From: Aequorivita sp. UBA3180 | GTDB taxonomy: Bacteria; Bacteroidota; Bacteroidia; Flavobacteriales; Flavobacteriaceae | Assembly (NCBI GenBank): GCA_002364215.1 | Contig: DEXQ01000009.1 | Location: 1-64,000, forward strand | Reading direction: 5' to 3' | Length of the DNA stretch: 64,000 bases | Part shown: in pieces, positions 41,051-50,118 of the stretch | Numbering within the stretch: position 1 is the first letter of the stretch | Layout of the letters: every line of letters starts with the position of its first letter | The notes under the pieces: generated by a model | Told to the model about the DNA's origin: nothing | The model's input: the letters and a program-made list of their open reading frames with translations, nothing else | Databases searched by the model: none | Translations under genes and position numbers: made by a program

Positions 41051-41914
41051 TTACCCCAAATAGGTCATCAATATTTTGCTTCGCGAAGTGTGTTTCAATC
41101 TGCGAATCGCTTTTTCTTTAATCTGGCGTACGCGTTCACGGGTAAGATCAAAGGTTTCACCTATTTCTTCCAAGGTCATCGGGTGCTGGTCACCAAGCCC
41201 AAAGTACAAACGGATAACGTCAGCCTCTCTTGGGGTCAAGGTTTCCAAAGCACGTTCAATTTCCGTGCGAAGTGATTCGTGCAATAAAGAACGGTCTGGG
41301 TTTGGACTTTCACCGCTACGCAAAACATCGTAAAGGTTACTGTCTTCTCCTTCAACAAGCGGTGCATCCATGGATACGTGACGGCCAGAGTTTTTCATGG
41401 ACTCTTTTACGTCGTTAATGGTCATATCCAGCTCCTTTGCAATTTCCTCTGCGGAAGGAGGGCGCTCATTGGCTTGTTCAAGATAGGCATACATCTTATT
41501 TATCTTGTTGATGCTTCCAATTTTGTTTAACGGCAATCGCACAATACGTGATTGCTCTGCCAAAGCCTGTAAAATTGACTGGCGGATCCACCAAACGGCG
41601 TACGAGATAAATTTGAAACCACGGGTTTCGTCAAAACGTTGCGCGGCTTTAATAAGCCCAAGGTTTCCTTCATTGATAAGGTCTGGAAGGGTAAGTCCTT
41701 GGTTTTGGTATTGCTTTGCCACCGAAACTACGAAACGAAGGTTAGCTTTGGTCAATTTTTCCAAAGCGCGCTGGTCACCCGCTTTTATGCGCTGTGCCAA
41801 TTCTACTTCTTCGTCTGCGGTGATTAAGTCAACTTTTCCAATTTCTTGAAGATACTTGTCTAATGAAGCAGTTTCCCTATTGGTTACCTGCTTTGTAATT
41901 TTAAGTTGTCTCAT
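41051..41914 (-). CDS. rpoD: Primary RNA polymerase sigma factor RpoD/SigA
   Basis: The 287-residue protein is the short primary sigma factor of Bacteroidota, lacking region 1.1. Regions 1.2 (SLDKYLQEIGKVDLIT), 2 (NLRFVVSVAKQYQNQGLTLPDLINEGNLGL with YAVWWIRQSI), 3 and 4 (LTPREADVIRLYFGL and TLEEIGETFDLTRERVRQIKEKA) are clear. It recognises the TTTG/TAnnTTTG promoters seen through this window. It is monocistronic, with its own terminator at 40945-40975. Confidence 0.98.
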   Translation of the reverse strand: MRQLKITKQVTNRETASLDKYLQEIGKVDLITADEEVELAQRIKAGDQRALEKLTKANLRFVVSVAKQYQNQGLTLPDLINEGNLGLIKAAQRFDETRGFKFISYAVWWIRQSILQALAEQSRIVRLPLNKIGSINKINKMYAYLEQANERPPSAEEIAKELDMTINDVKESMKNSGRHVSMDAPLVEGEDSNLYDVLRSGESPNPDRSLLHESLRTEIERALETLTPREADVIRLYFGLGDQHPMTLEEIGETFDLTRERVRQIKEKAIRRLKHTSRSKILMTYLG

Positions 41915-42045
41915 TAAGGTTTGTCCTGTAGATTAAGGTTTAAACTTGTGTATTGGGTTATACGTAACAAATACAGAAAAGGTTACAAAAATTTTAGTTT
42001 TTTTTAAAATTTTCTTAAAATTAAGCTACAGAAGCCATTTAATTA

Positions 42046-42666
42046 TTACTCTAAAGTATCTTTCTTTTTAATATTTGCAGAATCTAGCTCGTTTTTAGTT
42101 TTTAAAATTAAACTGTCAATTTCTTTTTTGTCTTCAGTTACAATTTGTTTACCGTCACGACTGTTGTAGTAATAATATTTTTCTGAAACTGTAAATGTTT
42201 CATCTAAGCTTTTGCTTATTGAAGTCCTTTTTTCAGCATTGTTTATTGATTTTTTTTCTTTCAATTTCTGTGAGGAATTAACAGACGGATTTTCTTCGGC
42301 TGTGGTTATTTTATACAGCTTTTCATCTTGCACTTCCGAGGAGATTGAATCAATCGGTAAAGTTTCAGTAGATTTAAAATCATCTCCTTTTTCTGAAGAA
42401 GAAACGGTATTTTCCAAAATTTCATTATGCTTTTTTGTTACAGTTGAATTGATTTTCAAAAAATCACTGTTGCCAAAAAGCAAAAACGCTCCCAATAAAG
42501 TTAAAATCACACCTCCCGAAATCCAATAGTAAAAAATTCTTTTTCTACGGTGTTTTTCTTCGTCAAGCGAAGTATTTATTTTCTCCCAAAGTGTATTTTT
42601 GGGAGCTTTTTTTCCTTTGTGCAGCTTATTTTCAAAAAGCTTTCCTATGTCTTTTTTTTCTCCCAT
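42046..42666 (-). CDS. Single-TM protein downstream of an ECF sigma gene, putative anti-sigma factor
   Basis: The protein of 206 residues has a charged cytoplasmic N-terminus with KNTLWEKINTSLDEE, a TM helix at about 52-72 and a Ser/Lys/Glu-rich extracytoplasmic tail with no recognisable domain. The topology and the position, starting one base after the ECF sigma stop, suggest an anti-sigma factor, but it lacks a zinc HxxxCxxC motif and a FecR domain. The frame stays open upstream to 42693, overlapping the sigma gene; ATG 42666 is preferred. Confidence 0.65.
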   Translation of the reverse strand: MGEKKDIGKLFENKLHKGKKAPKNTLWEKINTSLDEEKHRRKRIFYYWISGGVILTLLGAFLLFGNSDFLKINSTVTKKHNEILENTVSSSEKGDDFKSTETLPIDSISSEVQDEKLYKITTAEENPSVNSSQKLKEKKSINNAEKRTSISKSLDETFTVSEKYYYYNSRDGKQIVTEDKKEIDSLILKTKNELDSANIKKKDTLE

Positions 42667-42667
42667 T

Positions 42668-43213
42668 TCAATATGTTTTTGGGTTAATTGCAATGCTTAA
42701 CGCAATGATTTTATCGCGTAAAATGAGTTTTGCCCGATGATAGTTTGACTTTGAAGTTCCTTCAGAAATATTTAAAAGTGAAGCAATTTCTTTATGTGAA
42801 AATCCATCCATTTGATAAAGGTTGAACACAAGCCTGTACTGATCCGGCAAATCCTGTATAAGAGCCAAAAGTTGGTCCAGAGAAAGGTTTTCTTCACTTT
42901 CAACTATCACTTCATCTTCCAGTAAATTCTCTTTAATTTCAACATTAAGCGGCCTTTTAGTTTTGTATTTGTCAATTGCTTTATAGATAGTTATTCGTTT
43001 CATCCAGCCTTCAAAGGAACCCTTGTTTTTGTATGTTTTTAATTTTTGGAAAATAGTTATGAAAGCATCGTGCAGGTTGTCTTCGGCATCGGCTTCGTTT
43101 CTGCAATATTTCAATGAGGTAAAATATAGGGTGTCTTTGTACTTTCGGAACAACTCGTTCTGTGCTGTCCGGTCGTTTTTAATACACGCTTTTATAAGTT
43201 CGGCTTCCTTCAA
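42668..43213 (-). CDS. ECF-family RNA polymerase sigma factor
   Basis: The 181-residue protein has sigma regions 2 (AELIKACIKNDRTAQNELFRKY and then DAFITIFQKLKTYKNKGSFEGWMKRI) and 4 (LPDQYRLVFNLYQMDGFSHKEIASLLNISEGTSKSN), with no region 3, as in ECF sigma factors. The frame has no ATG near the start; TTG at 43213 fits the family N-terminus. It lies 15 nt after a lipoprotein gene and directly before a single-TM gene, so the three may act as an envelope-signalling unit. Confidence 0.92.
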   Translation of the reverse strand: MKEAELIKACIKNDRTAQNELFRKYKDTLYFTSLKYCRNEADAEDNLHDAFITIFQKLKTYKNKGSFEGWMKRITIYKAIDKYKTKRPLNVEIKENLLEDEVIVESEENLSLDQLLALIQDLPDQYRLVFNLYQMDGFSHKEIASLLNISEGTSKSNYHRAKLILRDKIIALSIAINPKTY

Positions 43214-43228
43214 ATAAATTTTGAAACT

Positions 43229-44266
43229 TTAGAAACAGTTAATGGCTTTTAAAACAATGGGTACACCGGAAACCTGAATCCCGTTATTTATATTATCAAA
43301 TCTAACATAAATTACCTGTGGATTTTCCCTGTTTTCATACATTAAATTGGTTATGGGATTTAAGCCCTCCAGCATGTCATCGTAATTTTCATAGTAATTC
43401 CAAGTAACGGTTGAAGGGTCTGGAATACCCGAAAATGGAAAGAAACATTCAAAATAACTTTCCAAATCAAATATAGCCCTGCCTGAATTTGGCTCGGTTT
43501 CGCATTCCTCAAAGAGAATTTTTCTACAAGGTTCGTAACAGTCCTTGATCAGGGAAATACGATCTGTACCATTTTCAATTTGTATTTGCCCAGGGTCAAA
43601 ACTTGTTATTTTCCAATCAAAATTCCAATCATCACTTACGTTTTCATTTCCCGTCAAAAAAATATTGAGATGTAATTCATCTTCTATAAAATAGGAAACC
43701 CAAGTTCCGCCGAAAGCGTTCTCTTGAAAATAAAGCGCTGCATTCCCCAAATTGCTCACTTCAAAATACGAGCCGTCGTATTCGCTGTTGGGGCCCTCCA
43801 AATGATTTACCATCCAAATACACGAAGTTTCGGTTAGGATATTATTACAGGTAATAACCGTGTCGGCTCCCAAACAGTGATCTATTGCTTCTTTCAACTC
43901 TTCATTGTTATTAATAGTGTATGGCTGGCCGTCATTTAGAATACTGGTGATAGGATAGCTTAAACTTATGGATTTATCTTCCTCTAATGCACCCAAAAAC
44001 TCACTGAATTCAATATCACTTTTTATTATCTGGTAGCCGAAAATATCCATATTTTCATCATAAATTAACAATGTAAAGGCGTAATTAAAGTCAATACAAG
44101 TAATTTCATTGTCAAAATCATTACCGGCAGCGCGCTCAATAAGATTATAAAGTTCAGAATCTACTTTGATAACCTTCGAAGGATCTGCTTTGCTTATGGG
44201 TTCGTTTTCACAGGAAGATAAGACTGTAAGAAGTATGAGAAGCGATAAAAACCAAATATTTTTCAT
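43229..44266 (-). CDS. Lipoprotein of unknown function upstream of the ECF sigma gene
   Basis: The 345-residue protein has a lipoprotein signal (MKNIWFLSLLILLTVLSSC). The body is acidic, rich in Asn, Asp and Glu, with about ten scattered cysteines (for example TCNNILTETSC and CYEPCRK) that could form disulfides in the periplasm or outside. No domain is recognised. It is the first gene of a set with the ECF sigma factor and its membrane partner, and may be the sensed or regulated envelope component. Confidence 0.75.
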   Translation of the reverse strand: MKNIWFLSLLILLTVLSSCENEPISKADPSKVIKVDSELYNLIERAAGNDFDNEITCIDFNYAFTLLIYDENMDIFGYQIIKSDIEFSEFLGALEEDKSISLSYPITSILNDGQPYTINNNEELKEAIDHCLGADTVITCNNILTETSCIWMVNHLEGPNSEYDGSYFEVSNLGNAALYFQENAFGGTWVSYFIEDELHLNIFLTGNENVSDDWNFDWKITSFDPGQIQIENGTDRISLIKDCYEPCRKILFEECETEPNSGRAIFDLESYFECFFPFSGIPDPSTVTWNYYENYDDMLEGLNPITNLMYENRENPQVIYVRFDNINNGIQVSGVPIVLKAINCF

Positions 44267-44329
44267 AAATGTATCATTACGTTATTACTCTTTAGTCTGA
44301 AAATTTTTGAAAGGTTGCGTGTGAGCATA

Positions 44330-44363
44330 AAAAAAACGCCCTCCATTGCTGAAAGGCGTTTAT
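44330..44363 (-). terminator. Terminator of pnp
   Basis: AAACGCC (44334-44340) pairs with GGCGTTT (44355-44361), extended by an inner TTCA/TGGA stem, and the minus strand continues as a T-run. Confidence 0.85.
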
Positions 44364-44380
44364 TGTGTTAAAAAGAAAAA

Positions 44381-46615
44381 TTAATCTCTCTTTCTGTCTC
44401 TGTCGCGATTATCACGGCCACGGTTGTCGCGGCCACGGTTATCGCGTCCACCGCTTCGTTTGTCGTCGCGTGGTGGACGTTCTTTATACCCTTCAGGTTT
44501 TGGAAGAATCGCTTTGCGGGAAACTCTTTCCTTCTTGGTACGTGGGTCAATTCCCATATATTTCACATCAAAAACATCTCCCATATTTACGACATCACTA
44601 ACGTTTTCGGTGCGTTCCCAAGCAAGTTCAGAAACGTGAAGTAAAATCTCGTTTCCTGGTGCGTCCATATATTCTACAACAGCACCGAAATCAAGCATTT
44701 TTATAACTTTCACTTCATAAATGCTTCCTACTTCAGGTTTGAAAGTAAGTGAATCAATCTTCGCCAATACTGCATCAATACCTTCTTGGTTTGTTCCAAG
44801 AATTTCTACGATACCTTCTTCGGTGACAGGGTCTTCATTGATAACAATAGTAGTCTTTGTAGCTTTTTGAAGCTCTTGGATTACTTTTCCACCAGGACCA
44901 ATTAGAGCGCCGATATATTCGTTCGGAATAGTAACGGTAACCATTTTTGGAGCGTGAGGCTTCACGTCTGCATTAGGTTGAGCGATGGTATCGGTCAATT
45001 TTTCAAGTATGTGAAGTCTTCCGGCAGCAGCTTGTTTAAGAGCGTTTACTAAAATTTCATACGAAAGCCCTTTCACTTTAATGTCCATCTGGCAAGCGGT
45101 AATTCCGTCAGCCGTTCCAGTTACCTTAAAGTCCATATCGCCCAAGTGATCTTCATCACCTAAGATATCTGAAAGTACTGCATACTTTCCTGTTTCACCA
45201 TCAGAAATCAATCCCATTGCGATACCGGAAACAGGTTTTTTCAACTGAACCCCAGCATCCATCAATGCCATAGTTCCTGAACATACAGTCGCCATAGAAG
45301 AAGAACCGTTAGATTCCAAAACTTCTGAAACCACACGAACGGTATAAGGGCAATCTGCAGGAATCATTCCTTTTAAGGCACGTTGTGCCAAATTTCCGTG
45401 ACCAACCTCTCTACGTGAAGTTCCGCGGATTGGGCGGGCCTCACCAGTTGAGAAAGGAGGGAAGTTGTAATGAAGATAGAAAGTCTCTTCGCCTTCAAAA
45501 GATGGCATATCAATTTGGTTTGCTTCGCGAGAAGTTCCCAAAGTAACGGTTGCCAAAGCTTGTGTTTCACCACGTGTAAAAATAGCCGAACCGTGCGTTG
45601 AAGGAAGATAATCAACCTCGCACCAAATGGGGCGAATTTGATCTGTCTTCCTGCCGTCCAAACGCAAACCTTCGTTTAAGGTAAGATCACGAACGGCAGC
45701 TTTTTCAGCTTTGTAGTAATATTTTGAAATTAAATCTCCAAAATCTTCCAATTCCTCTTCTGAGAAAGTAGCTTTTATTTCTTCTTTAATTGCATCAAAT
45801 GAAGCGCTTCTTTCGTGTTTTGCAGAGGCAGATTTTGCTACGGCATACACTTTATCGTAAGCCATATCGTGAATTTTCTTTTTCAAATCTTCATCCTCGC
45901 GTTCTGCTTCGTATTCGCGAACTTCTTTTCTGCCAACTGCTTCAGCCAATCTTAATTGTGCCTCACATTGTTTTTTGATATGTTCGTGAGCAAATTTAAT
46001 GGCCTCAACCATTTCTTCTTCGCTAATTTCTTTCATCTCACCTTCCACCATCATTACGGAATCAGCCGATGCGCCAATTACCATATCGATGTCAGATTCC
46101 TCCAATTGGGCACGGGTTGGGTTAATGATGAATTTGCCGTCTATTCTTCCCACACGTGCTTCGGAAATGGCACATTCAAAAGGGAAGTCTGAAAGCTGGA
46201 TGGCTGCAGAAGCCGCCAAACCTGCCATTGCATCTGGCATTACATCTTCATCGTGACTCATCAATTGGATCATCACTTGGGTTTCGGCGTGGTAATCCTT
46301 TGGGAAAAGTGGGCGCAATACGCGGTCCACAAGACGCATTGTTAAAACTTCACCGTCACTTGGTCTAGCTTCTCTTTTGAAGAAACCGCCTGGGTAACGA
46401 CCCGAAGCTGCAAATTTTTCGCGATAATCTACTGTTAAAGGTAGAAAATCAACATCGCTCTGTTTGTAGTTTGAAACTACGGTGCATAGCAACATACATT
46501 TTCCGGATTGCACAACAACAGAACCGTGTGCCTGTTTTGCCAATTTTCCGGTTTCGATGGAAATCTCCCGTCCATCACCTAGGTCTATGACCTCTCTAAA
46601 TACTTTAGGTATCAT
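44381..46615 (-). CDS. pnp: Polyribonucleotide nucleotidyltransferase (PNPase)
   Basis: PNPase is a trimeric phosphorolytic 3'-5' exoribonuclease of mRNA decay. The 744-residue protein has two RNase PH domains (for example LLCTVVSNYK near the start and RGTSRREVGHGNLAQRAL), the linking helical domain, then KH (IGALIGPGGKVIQEL) and S1 (VYEVKVIKMLDFGAVVE-type) domains. The last 30 residues are an Arg/Asp/Gly-rich repeat tail (DNRGRDNRGRD), likely an extra RNA-contacting element. The gene follows rpsO, as in many bacteria, and has a structured 5' leader. Confidence 0.97.
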   Translation of the reverse strand: MIPKVFREVIDLGDGREISIETGKLAKQAHGSVVVQSGKCMLLCTVVSNYKQSDVDFLPLTVDYREKFAASGRYPGGFFKREARPSDGEVLTMRLVDRVLRPLFPKDYHAETQVMIQLMSHDEDVMPDAMAGLAASAAIQLSDFPFECAISEARVGRIDGKFIINPTRAQLEESDIDMVIGASADSVMMVEGEMKEISEEEMVEAIKFAHEHIKKQCEAQLRLAEAVGRKEVREYEAEREDEDLKKKIHDMAYDKVYAVAKSASAKHERSASFDAIKEEIKATFSEEELEDFGDLISKYYYKAEKAAVRDLTLNEGLRLDGRKTDQIRPIWCEVDYLPSTHGSAIFTRGETQALATVTLGTSREANQIDMPSFEGEETFYLHYNFPPFSTGEARPIRGTSRREVGHGNLAQRALKGMIPADCPYTVRVVSEVLESNGSSSMATVCSGTMALMDAGVQLKKPVSGIAMGLISDGETGKYAVLSDILGDEDHLGDMDFKVTGTADGITACQMDIKVKGLSYEILVNALKQAAAGRLHILEKLTDTIAQPNADVKPHAPKMVTVTIPNEYIGALIGPGGKVIQELQKATKTTIVINEDPVTEEGIVEILGTNQEGIDAVLAKIDSLTFKPEVGSIYEVKVIKMLDFGAVVEYMDAPGNEILLHVSELAWERTENVSDVVNMGDVFDVKYMGIDPRTKKERVSRKAILPKPEGYKERPPRDDKRSGGRDNRGRDNRGRDNRDRDRKRD

Positions 46616-46656
46616 TTGTTTTTCATTTTGTACGCCAGGGGCGCACGGTTAAAAAT

Positions 46657-46706
46657 GGTCAACGACTGTTTATCAGTCGCGTGTTGTTGTGTTGTTGTGG
46701 TTGACC
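46657..46706 (-). promoter_or_regulatory. Structured 5' leader of pnp
   Basis: In the 185-bp rpsO-pnp gap, GGTCAAC (46657-46663) pairs with GTTGACC (46700-46706) and an inner hairpin pairs CGACTG (46663-46668) with CAGTCG (46674-46679). It would be transcribed about 40 nt upstream of the pnp ATG. In E. coli, PNPase represses its own mRNA through a hairpin in this place; the parallel here is inference. Confidence 0.55.
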
Positions 46707-46772
46707 AATGAAAAACCTAAGGGTAGCTTTTCTATGTGTATCAGAAGTAAGTTCTGAAAAAAATATAAAAAT

Positions 46773-46794
46773 AAAGGGCTCGTAAGAGCCCTTT
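46773..46794 (-). terminator. Terminator of rpsO
   Basis: AAAGGGCTC (46773-46781) pairs perfectly with GAGCCCTTT (46786-46794) around a 4-nt loop; the minus strand continues with a T-rich tract. It lies 7 nt past the rpsO stop, so pnp may depend on read-through or its own promoter. Confidence 0.88.
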
Positions 46795-46800
46795 AAAATA

Positions 46801-47070
46801 TTACTTACGTAATCCTAATTCTTTAACGATGGCACGGTAACGAAGGATGTCTTTTTTCATAAGATAATCCAACAATGCTCTGCGCTTACCTACCAACATT
46901 ACCAAAGAACGCTCAGTGTTGTAGTCCTTGTGATTTGCTTTAAGATGTTTTGTTAAATGCTCGATGCGGTACGTGAATAGCGCAATCTGTCCTTCAGCTG
47001 AACCAGTGTCAGTCTTGGACTTTCCGTGTTTTGCGAAAATTTTTTCTTTTTCTTCTTGGGATAAATACAT
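46801..47070 (-). CDS. rpsO: 30S ribosomal protein S15
   Basis: The 89-residue protein has the uS15 features: GSAEGQIALFTYRIEHLTKHLK, the conserved H...D...S segment around HKDYNTERSLVMLVGKRR, and the ending LDYLMKKDILRYRAIVKELGLRK. It binds the central domain of 16S rRNA. It lies upstream of pnp in the same orientation, a widely conserved order. Confidence 0.98.
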   Translation of the reverse strand: MYLSQEEKEKIFAKHGKSKTDTGSAEGQIALFTYRIEHLTKHLKANHKDYNTERSLVMLVGKRRALLDYLMKKDILRYRAIVKELGLRK

Positions 47071-47127
47071 GCCAATATTGTTAAAATGATTTTTATGTAC
47101 TGATTACCATTTTGATAATCAAGGTTG

Positions 47128-47135
47128 CAAAAGTA
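47128..47135 (-). promoter_or_regulatory. Predicted -7 element of rpsO
   Basis: The minus strand reads TACTTTTG, a full TAnnTTTG match, about 58 nt upstream of the rpsO ATG. The -33 box is not clear. Confidence 0.45.
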
Positions 47136-47242
47136 CAAAATCGATTTTGAAATAGCTGTATTTCAAATAAAAATTAATTCAAATATATTGAAATGATGTT
47201 TTTCAGCGTTATAGGAATCTAAACCCCTAAACCTTTAAATTT

Positions 47243-48076
47243 ATGAAAATCATCCCTTTTAAATTATTTCTTTCATTTTTTGTGATGGGAATCTTCCTTT
47301 TTACAAGTTGTATTAAAGATGAGGATACTGCTTCGGAAGAAGTTAATTTCTCATCAGATAATTCTATGCGAGCTGCAAAAACCGATAATGTTGCCGAAGG
47401 TACATTTAATATTATAGAGCAGGCTTTTGTGGAAAATGAAACTGGAGGCCGTGGCACAACGCAATTCTCTCTTTTCCCGAATTGTACAGAAATTACCGTT
47501 GGAATGCAAGGGAACGTTTTCACCATTCTTTTGGATTTTGGCGATTCCTGTACATTAAATAACGGGAATGTGGTTTCTGGAAGCATTTTTCTGGAATATG
47601 GTCCATTGGTTTCTGGAACCTATACCGTCAATTATACCTTTCAAAACTTTATTTTTAATGGAAATGGTGTAAGCGGTGGTGGAAGCATTCTGTATGAAAT
47701 AGCTAATCAAAATGATAATCCACAATCTACTGTTAACGAAAGTATCACAGTGAGTTTTCCGAACACTACTGTAACGGGTACTCGTAATGGAACCCGTGTT
47801 TCCGAATGGGTGGAAGGTGTTGGTTCTGGTACGTGGCTTGACAATGTATACCACGTAAGCGGAAATTGGCAAACTGTATTTACCAATGGTTTTGAAAGAA
47901 GTGGTGAAGTTACCGAAACACTTGTTTATAAAACTGCCTGTCGTTGGGTTGTTGACGGAAGGCTTGAAGTTTCGCAGGATAGCGTAACCGCTGCAATAGA
48001 TTTTGGTGATGGCGAGTGTGACAATCAGGCCATATTTATATACAATGGCCAAGAGTATCCTTTCACAATGAATTGA
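47243..48076 (+). CDS. Lipoprotein of unknown function
   Basis: The 277-residue protein has a lipoprotein signal (lipobox FTSC near residue 23) and a mature part rich in Gly, Thr, Asn and Val that looks all-beta, with a few conserved-looking Cys pairs. Similar mid-sized beta-rich lipoproteins are common on flavobacterial outer membranes. No named domain is recognised. It is monocistronic between rpsO and the terminator shared with accD. Confidence 0.72.
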   Translation: MKIIPFKLFLSFFVMGIFLFTSCIKDEDTASEEVNFSSDNSMRAAKTDNVAEGTFNIIEQAFVENETGGRGTTQFSLFPNCTEITVGMQGNVFTILLDFGDSCTLNNGNVVSGSIFLEYGPLVSGTYTVNYTFQNFIFNGNGVSGGGSILYEIANQNDNPQSTVNESITVSFPNTTVTGTRNGTRVSEWVEGVGSGTWLDNVYHVSGNWQTVFTNGFERSGEVTETLVYKTACRWVVDGRLEVSQDSVTAAIDFGDGECDNQAIFIYNGQEYPFTMN

Positions 48077-48093
48077 TTGAATTATTTTCAATA

Positions 48094-48124
48094 AAAAAAG
48101 CTGCTCGAATTGAGCAGCTTTTTT
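48094..48124. terminator. Bidirectional terminator between the lipoprotein and accD
   Basis: AAGCTGCTC (48098-48106) pairs with GAGCAGCTT (48112-48120) around GAATT, flanked by an A-run and a T-run so that it works on both strands. It touches the accD stop codon. Confidence 0.92.
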
Positions 48125-48989
48125 ATGCAGTTTTTTCGCGAAGTGGTCTGTTTAAAACCAAATCTAAATAAAGATTTATTTTTCTTTTAAGATCTCGGCG
48201 GTGGGTAATGAAATCCAAGAAACCGTGTTCCAGTACAAATTCAGCAGTTTGGAAACCTTCCGGTAGTTCCTTTCCTGTAGTATCGCGCACTACGCGCGGT
48301 CCTGCAAAACCTATCAATGCGCCAGGTTCGCTAATGTTTATATCTCCTAACATTGCGAATGATGCGGTAGTTCCGCCCGTTGTTGGATCTGTGCACAATG
48401 AAATATAGGGTATTCCCGCATCGCTTAGTTGAGCAAGTTTCACACTTGTTTTGGCAAGTTGCATCAGCGAGAGTGCAGCTTCCATCATTCGGGCACCGCC
48501 ACTTTTTGAAATTATGAGTAGGGGAATTTTCTTTTTAAGTGAATAATCTGCAGCGCGGGCAATTTTTTCGCCTACAACGCTTCCCATAGAACCTCCAATA
48601 AAGCTAAAATCCATACAGGCCACAACCAAATCTGCCCCCATGGATTTTCCAACGGCACAGCGAATAGCATCTTTAAGACCCGTTTTGTCCTGTGCTTCCT
48701 TTAATCTGTCTGTATATTTCTTTTTGTCCTCAAATTTGAGTGTATCCTTTGAGGTAAGATTTTTATCTAGCTCCTTAAATTTGTTGTCGTCAAAAAGAAT
48801 TTCAAAATACTCTTTGCTTCCAATGCGCACGTGGTAACCATCTTCGGGACTTACGTAATAATTTTTTTCAAGCTCTTCGCTATCTACGATTTTTCCAGTG
48901 GGCGATTTGTACCACAGTCCTTTCGGGACGTCCTTTTTTTCTTCGGTTGGGGTTTGAATTCCCTTTTTTGTTCTTTTAAACCAAGGCAT
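48123..48989 (-). CDS. accD: Acetyl-CoA carboxylase carboxyltransferase subunit beta
   Basis: AccD with AccA moves the carboxyl group from biotin carrier protein to acetyl-CoA, making malonyl-CoA for fatty-acid synthesis. The 288-residue protein shows the crotonase-fold signatures MDFSFIGGSMGSVVGEKI, SGGARMMEA, TDPTTGGTTASFA and IGFAGPRVV. The N-terminal zinc ribbon is changed: where most AccD have WxKCPxC and VCPxC, this one reads WYKSPTGK and VSPEDG, so all four Cys ligands are missing. It follows fbaA by 41 nt on the same strand. Confidence 0.95.
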   Translation of the reverse strand: MPWFKRTKKGIQTPTEEKKDVPKGLWYKSPTGKIVDSEELEKNYYVSPEDGYHVRIGSKEYFEILFDDNKFKELDKNLTSKDTLKFEDKKKYTDRLKEAQDKTGLKDAIRCAVGKSMGADLVVACMDFSFIGGSMGSVVGEKIARAADYSLKKKIPLLIISKSGGARMMEAALSLMQLAKTSVKLAQLSDAGIPYISLCTDPTTGGTTASFAMLGDINISEPGALIGFAGPRVVRDTTGKELPEGFQTAEFVLEHGFLDFITHRRDLKRKINLYLDLVLNRPLREKTA

Positions 48990-49030
48990 AAACTATTGTT
49001 TATTTAATGTTTTTATTTTCAATTGAAGCT

Positions 49031-50098
49031 TTATAGCGTATTAACGTTGTTCAAATCTTTAAAGGCTTGTTCGAGTCTTTTTTTAAATGTGATTTCGCCT
49101 TCGCGAAGCCACTTTCGTGGATCGTAGTATTTTTTATTTGGAAGGTCGTCGCCTTCGGGATTCCCGATTTGGGTTTTTAAATATTCCAAATTGTTCACCA
49201 TATAATCACGTACACCTTCTGTAAACGCAAATTGCATATCGGTGTCAATGTTCATTTTAATTACTCCGTAACTTATAGCTTCACGAATTTCTTCCACAGT
49301 CGAACCGCTTCCGCCGTGGAAAACAAAATCAATTGGATTGTGTCCGGTATTGAATTTTTTCTGAACATACTCCTGTGAGTTTTTAAGAATAATGGGAGTC
49401 AACTTTACGTTTCCAGGTTTGTAAACGCCGTGTACATTTCCGAAGGCCGCAGCGATGGTAAACTGATCACTTATTTTTGAAAGTTCTGCGTAAGCATATG
49501 CAACTTCATCGGGCTGGGTGTAAAGCTTAGACGAATCTACTCCGGTATTATCGACGCCATCCTCTTCGCCTCCGGTGATGCCCAATTCAATTTCAAGGGT
49601 CATCCCCATTTTGCTCATACGTTCCAAATAGCGTTTGCAGATTTCGATATTTTCTTCAATAGGCTCTTCGGAAAGATCTATCATATGTGAGCTGTAAAGC
49701 GGTTTTCCGGTTTCTTTGTAAAACTTTTCACCTGCATCCAGTAATCCGTCAATCCACGGAAGTAATTTTTTGGCGCAATGGTCTGTGTGAAGAATTACAG
49801 TAGCCCCATAAACTTTTGCAAGTTCGTGAATGTGCTTAGCGCCTGCCACACCACCTGCAATAGCGGCTTTTTCGTTTTCGTTTGAAAGGCCTTTTCCTGC
49901 ATTAAAATGTGCTCCACCGTTTGAGAATTGGATAATAACGGGGGAATTCAATGCGGCAGCAGTTTCCATAACGGCATTAACGCTATCAGAACCCACAACA
50001 TTTACGGCGGGCATAGCAAAACCTTTCTCTTTTGCGTAATTATGTATTTTTTGAACTTCTTTTCCGGTTGCTACACCGGGTACAATTCCGTGACTCAT
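49031..50098 (-). CDS. fbaA: Class II fructose-bisphosphate aldolase
   Basis: The enzyme cleaves fructose 1,6-bisphosphate to dihydroxyacetone phosphate and glyceraldehyde 3-phosphate in glycolysis. The 355-residue length is that of the E. coli-type class IIA enzyme. Zinc and catalytic segments are present: HTDHCAKK, SHMIDLSEE, LEIELGITGGEEDGVD, NVHGVY and VFHGGSGS. It lies upstream of accD and may be co-transcribed with it. Confidence 0.97.
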   Translation of the reverse strand: MSHGIVPGVATGKEVQKIHNYAKEKGFAMPAVNVVGSDSVNAVMETAAALNSPVIIQFSNGGAHFNAGKGLSNENEKAAIAGGVAGAKHIHELAKVYGATVILHTDHCAKKLLPWIDGLLDAGEKFYKETGKPLYSSHMIDLSEEPIEENIEICKRYLERMSKMGMTLEIELGITGGEEDGVDNTGVDSSKLYTQPDEVAYAYAELSKISDQFTIAAAFGNVHGVYKPGNVKLTPIILKNSQEYVQKKFNTGHNPIDFVFHGGSGSTVEEIREAISYGVIKMNIDTDMQFAFTEGVRDYMVNNLEYLKTQIGNPEGDDLPNKKYYDPRKWLREGEITFKKRLEQAFKDLNNVNTL

Positions 50099-50118
50099 GA
50101 TTATTATTGTTTAGCAAG

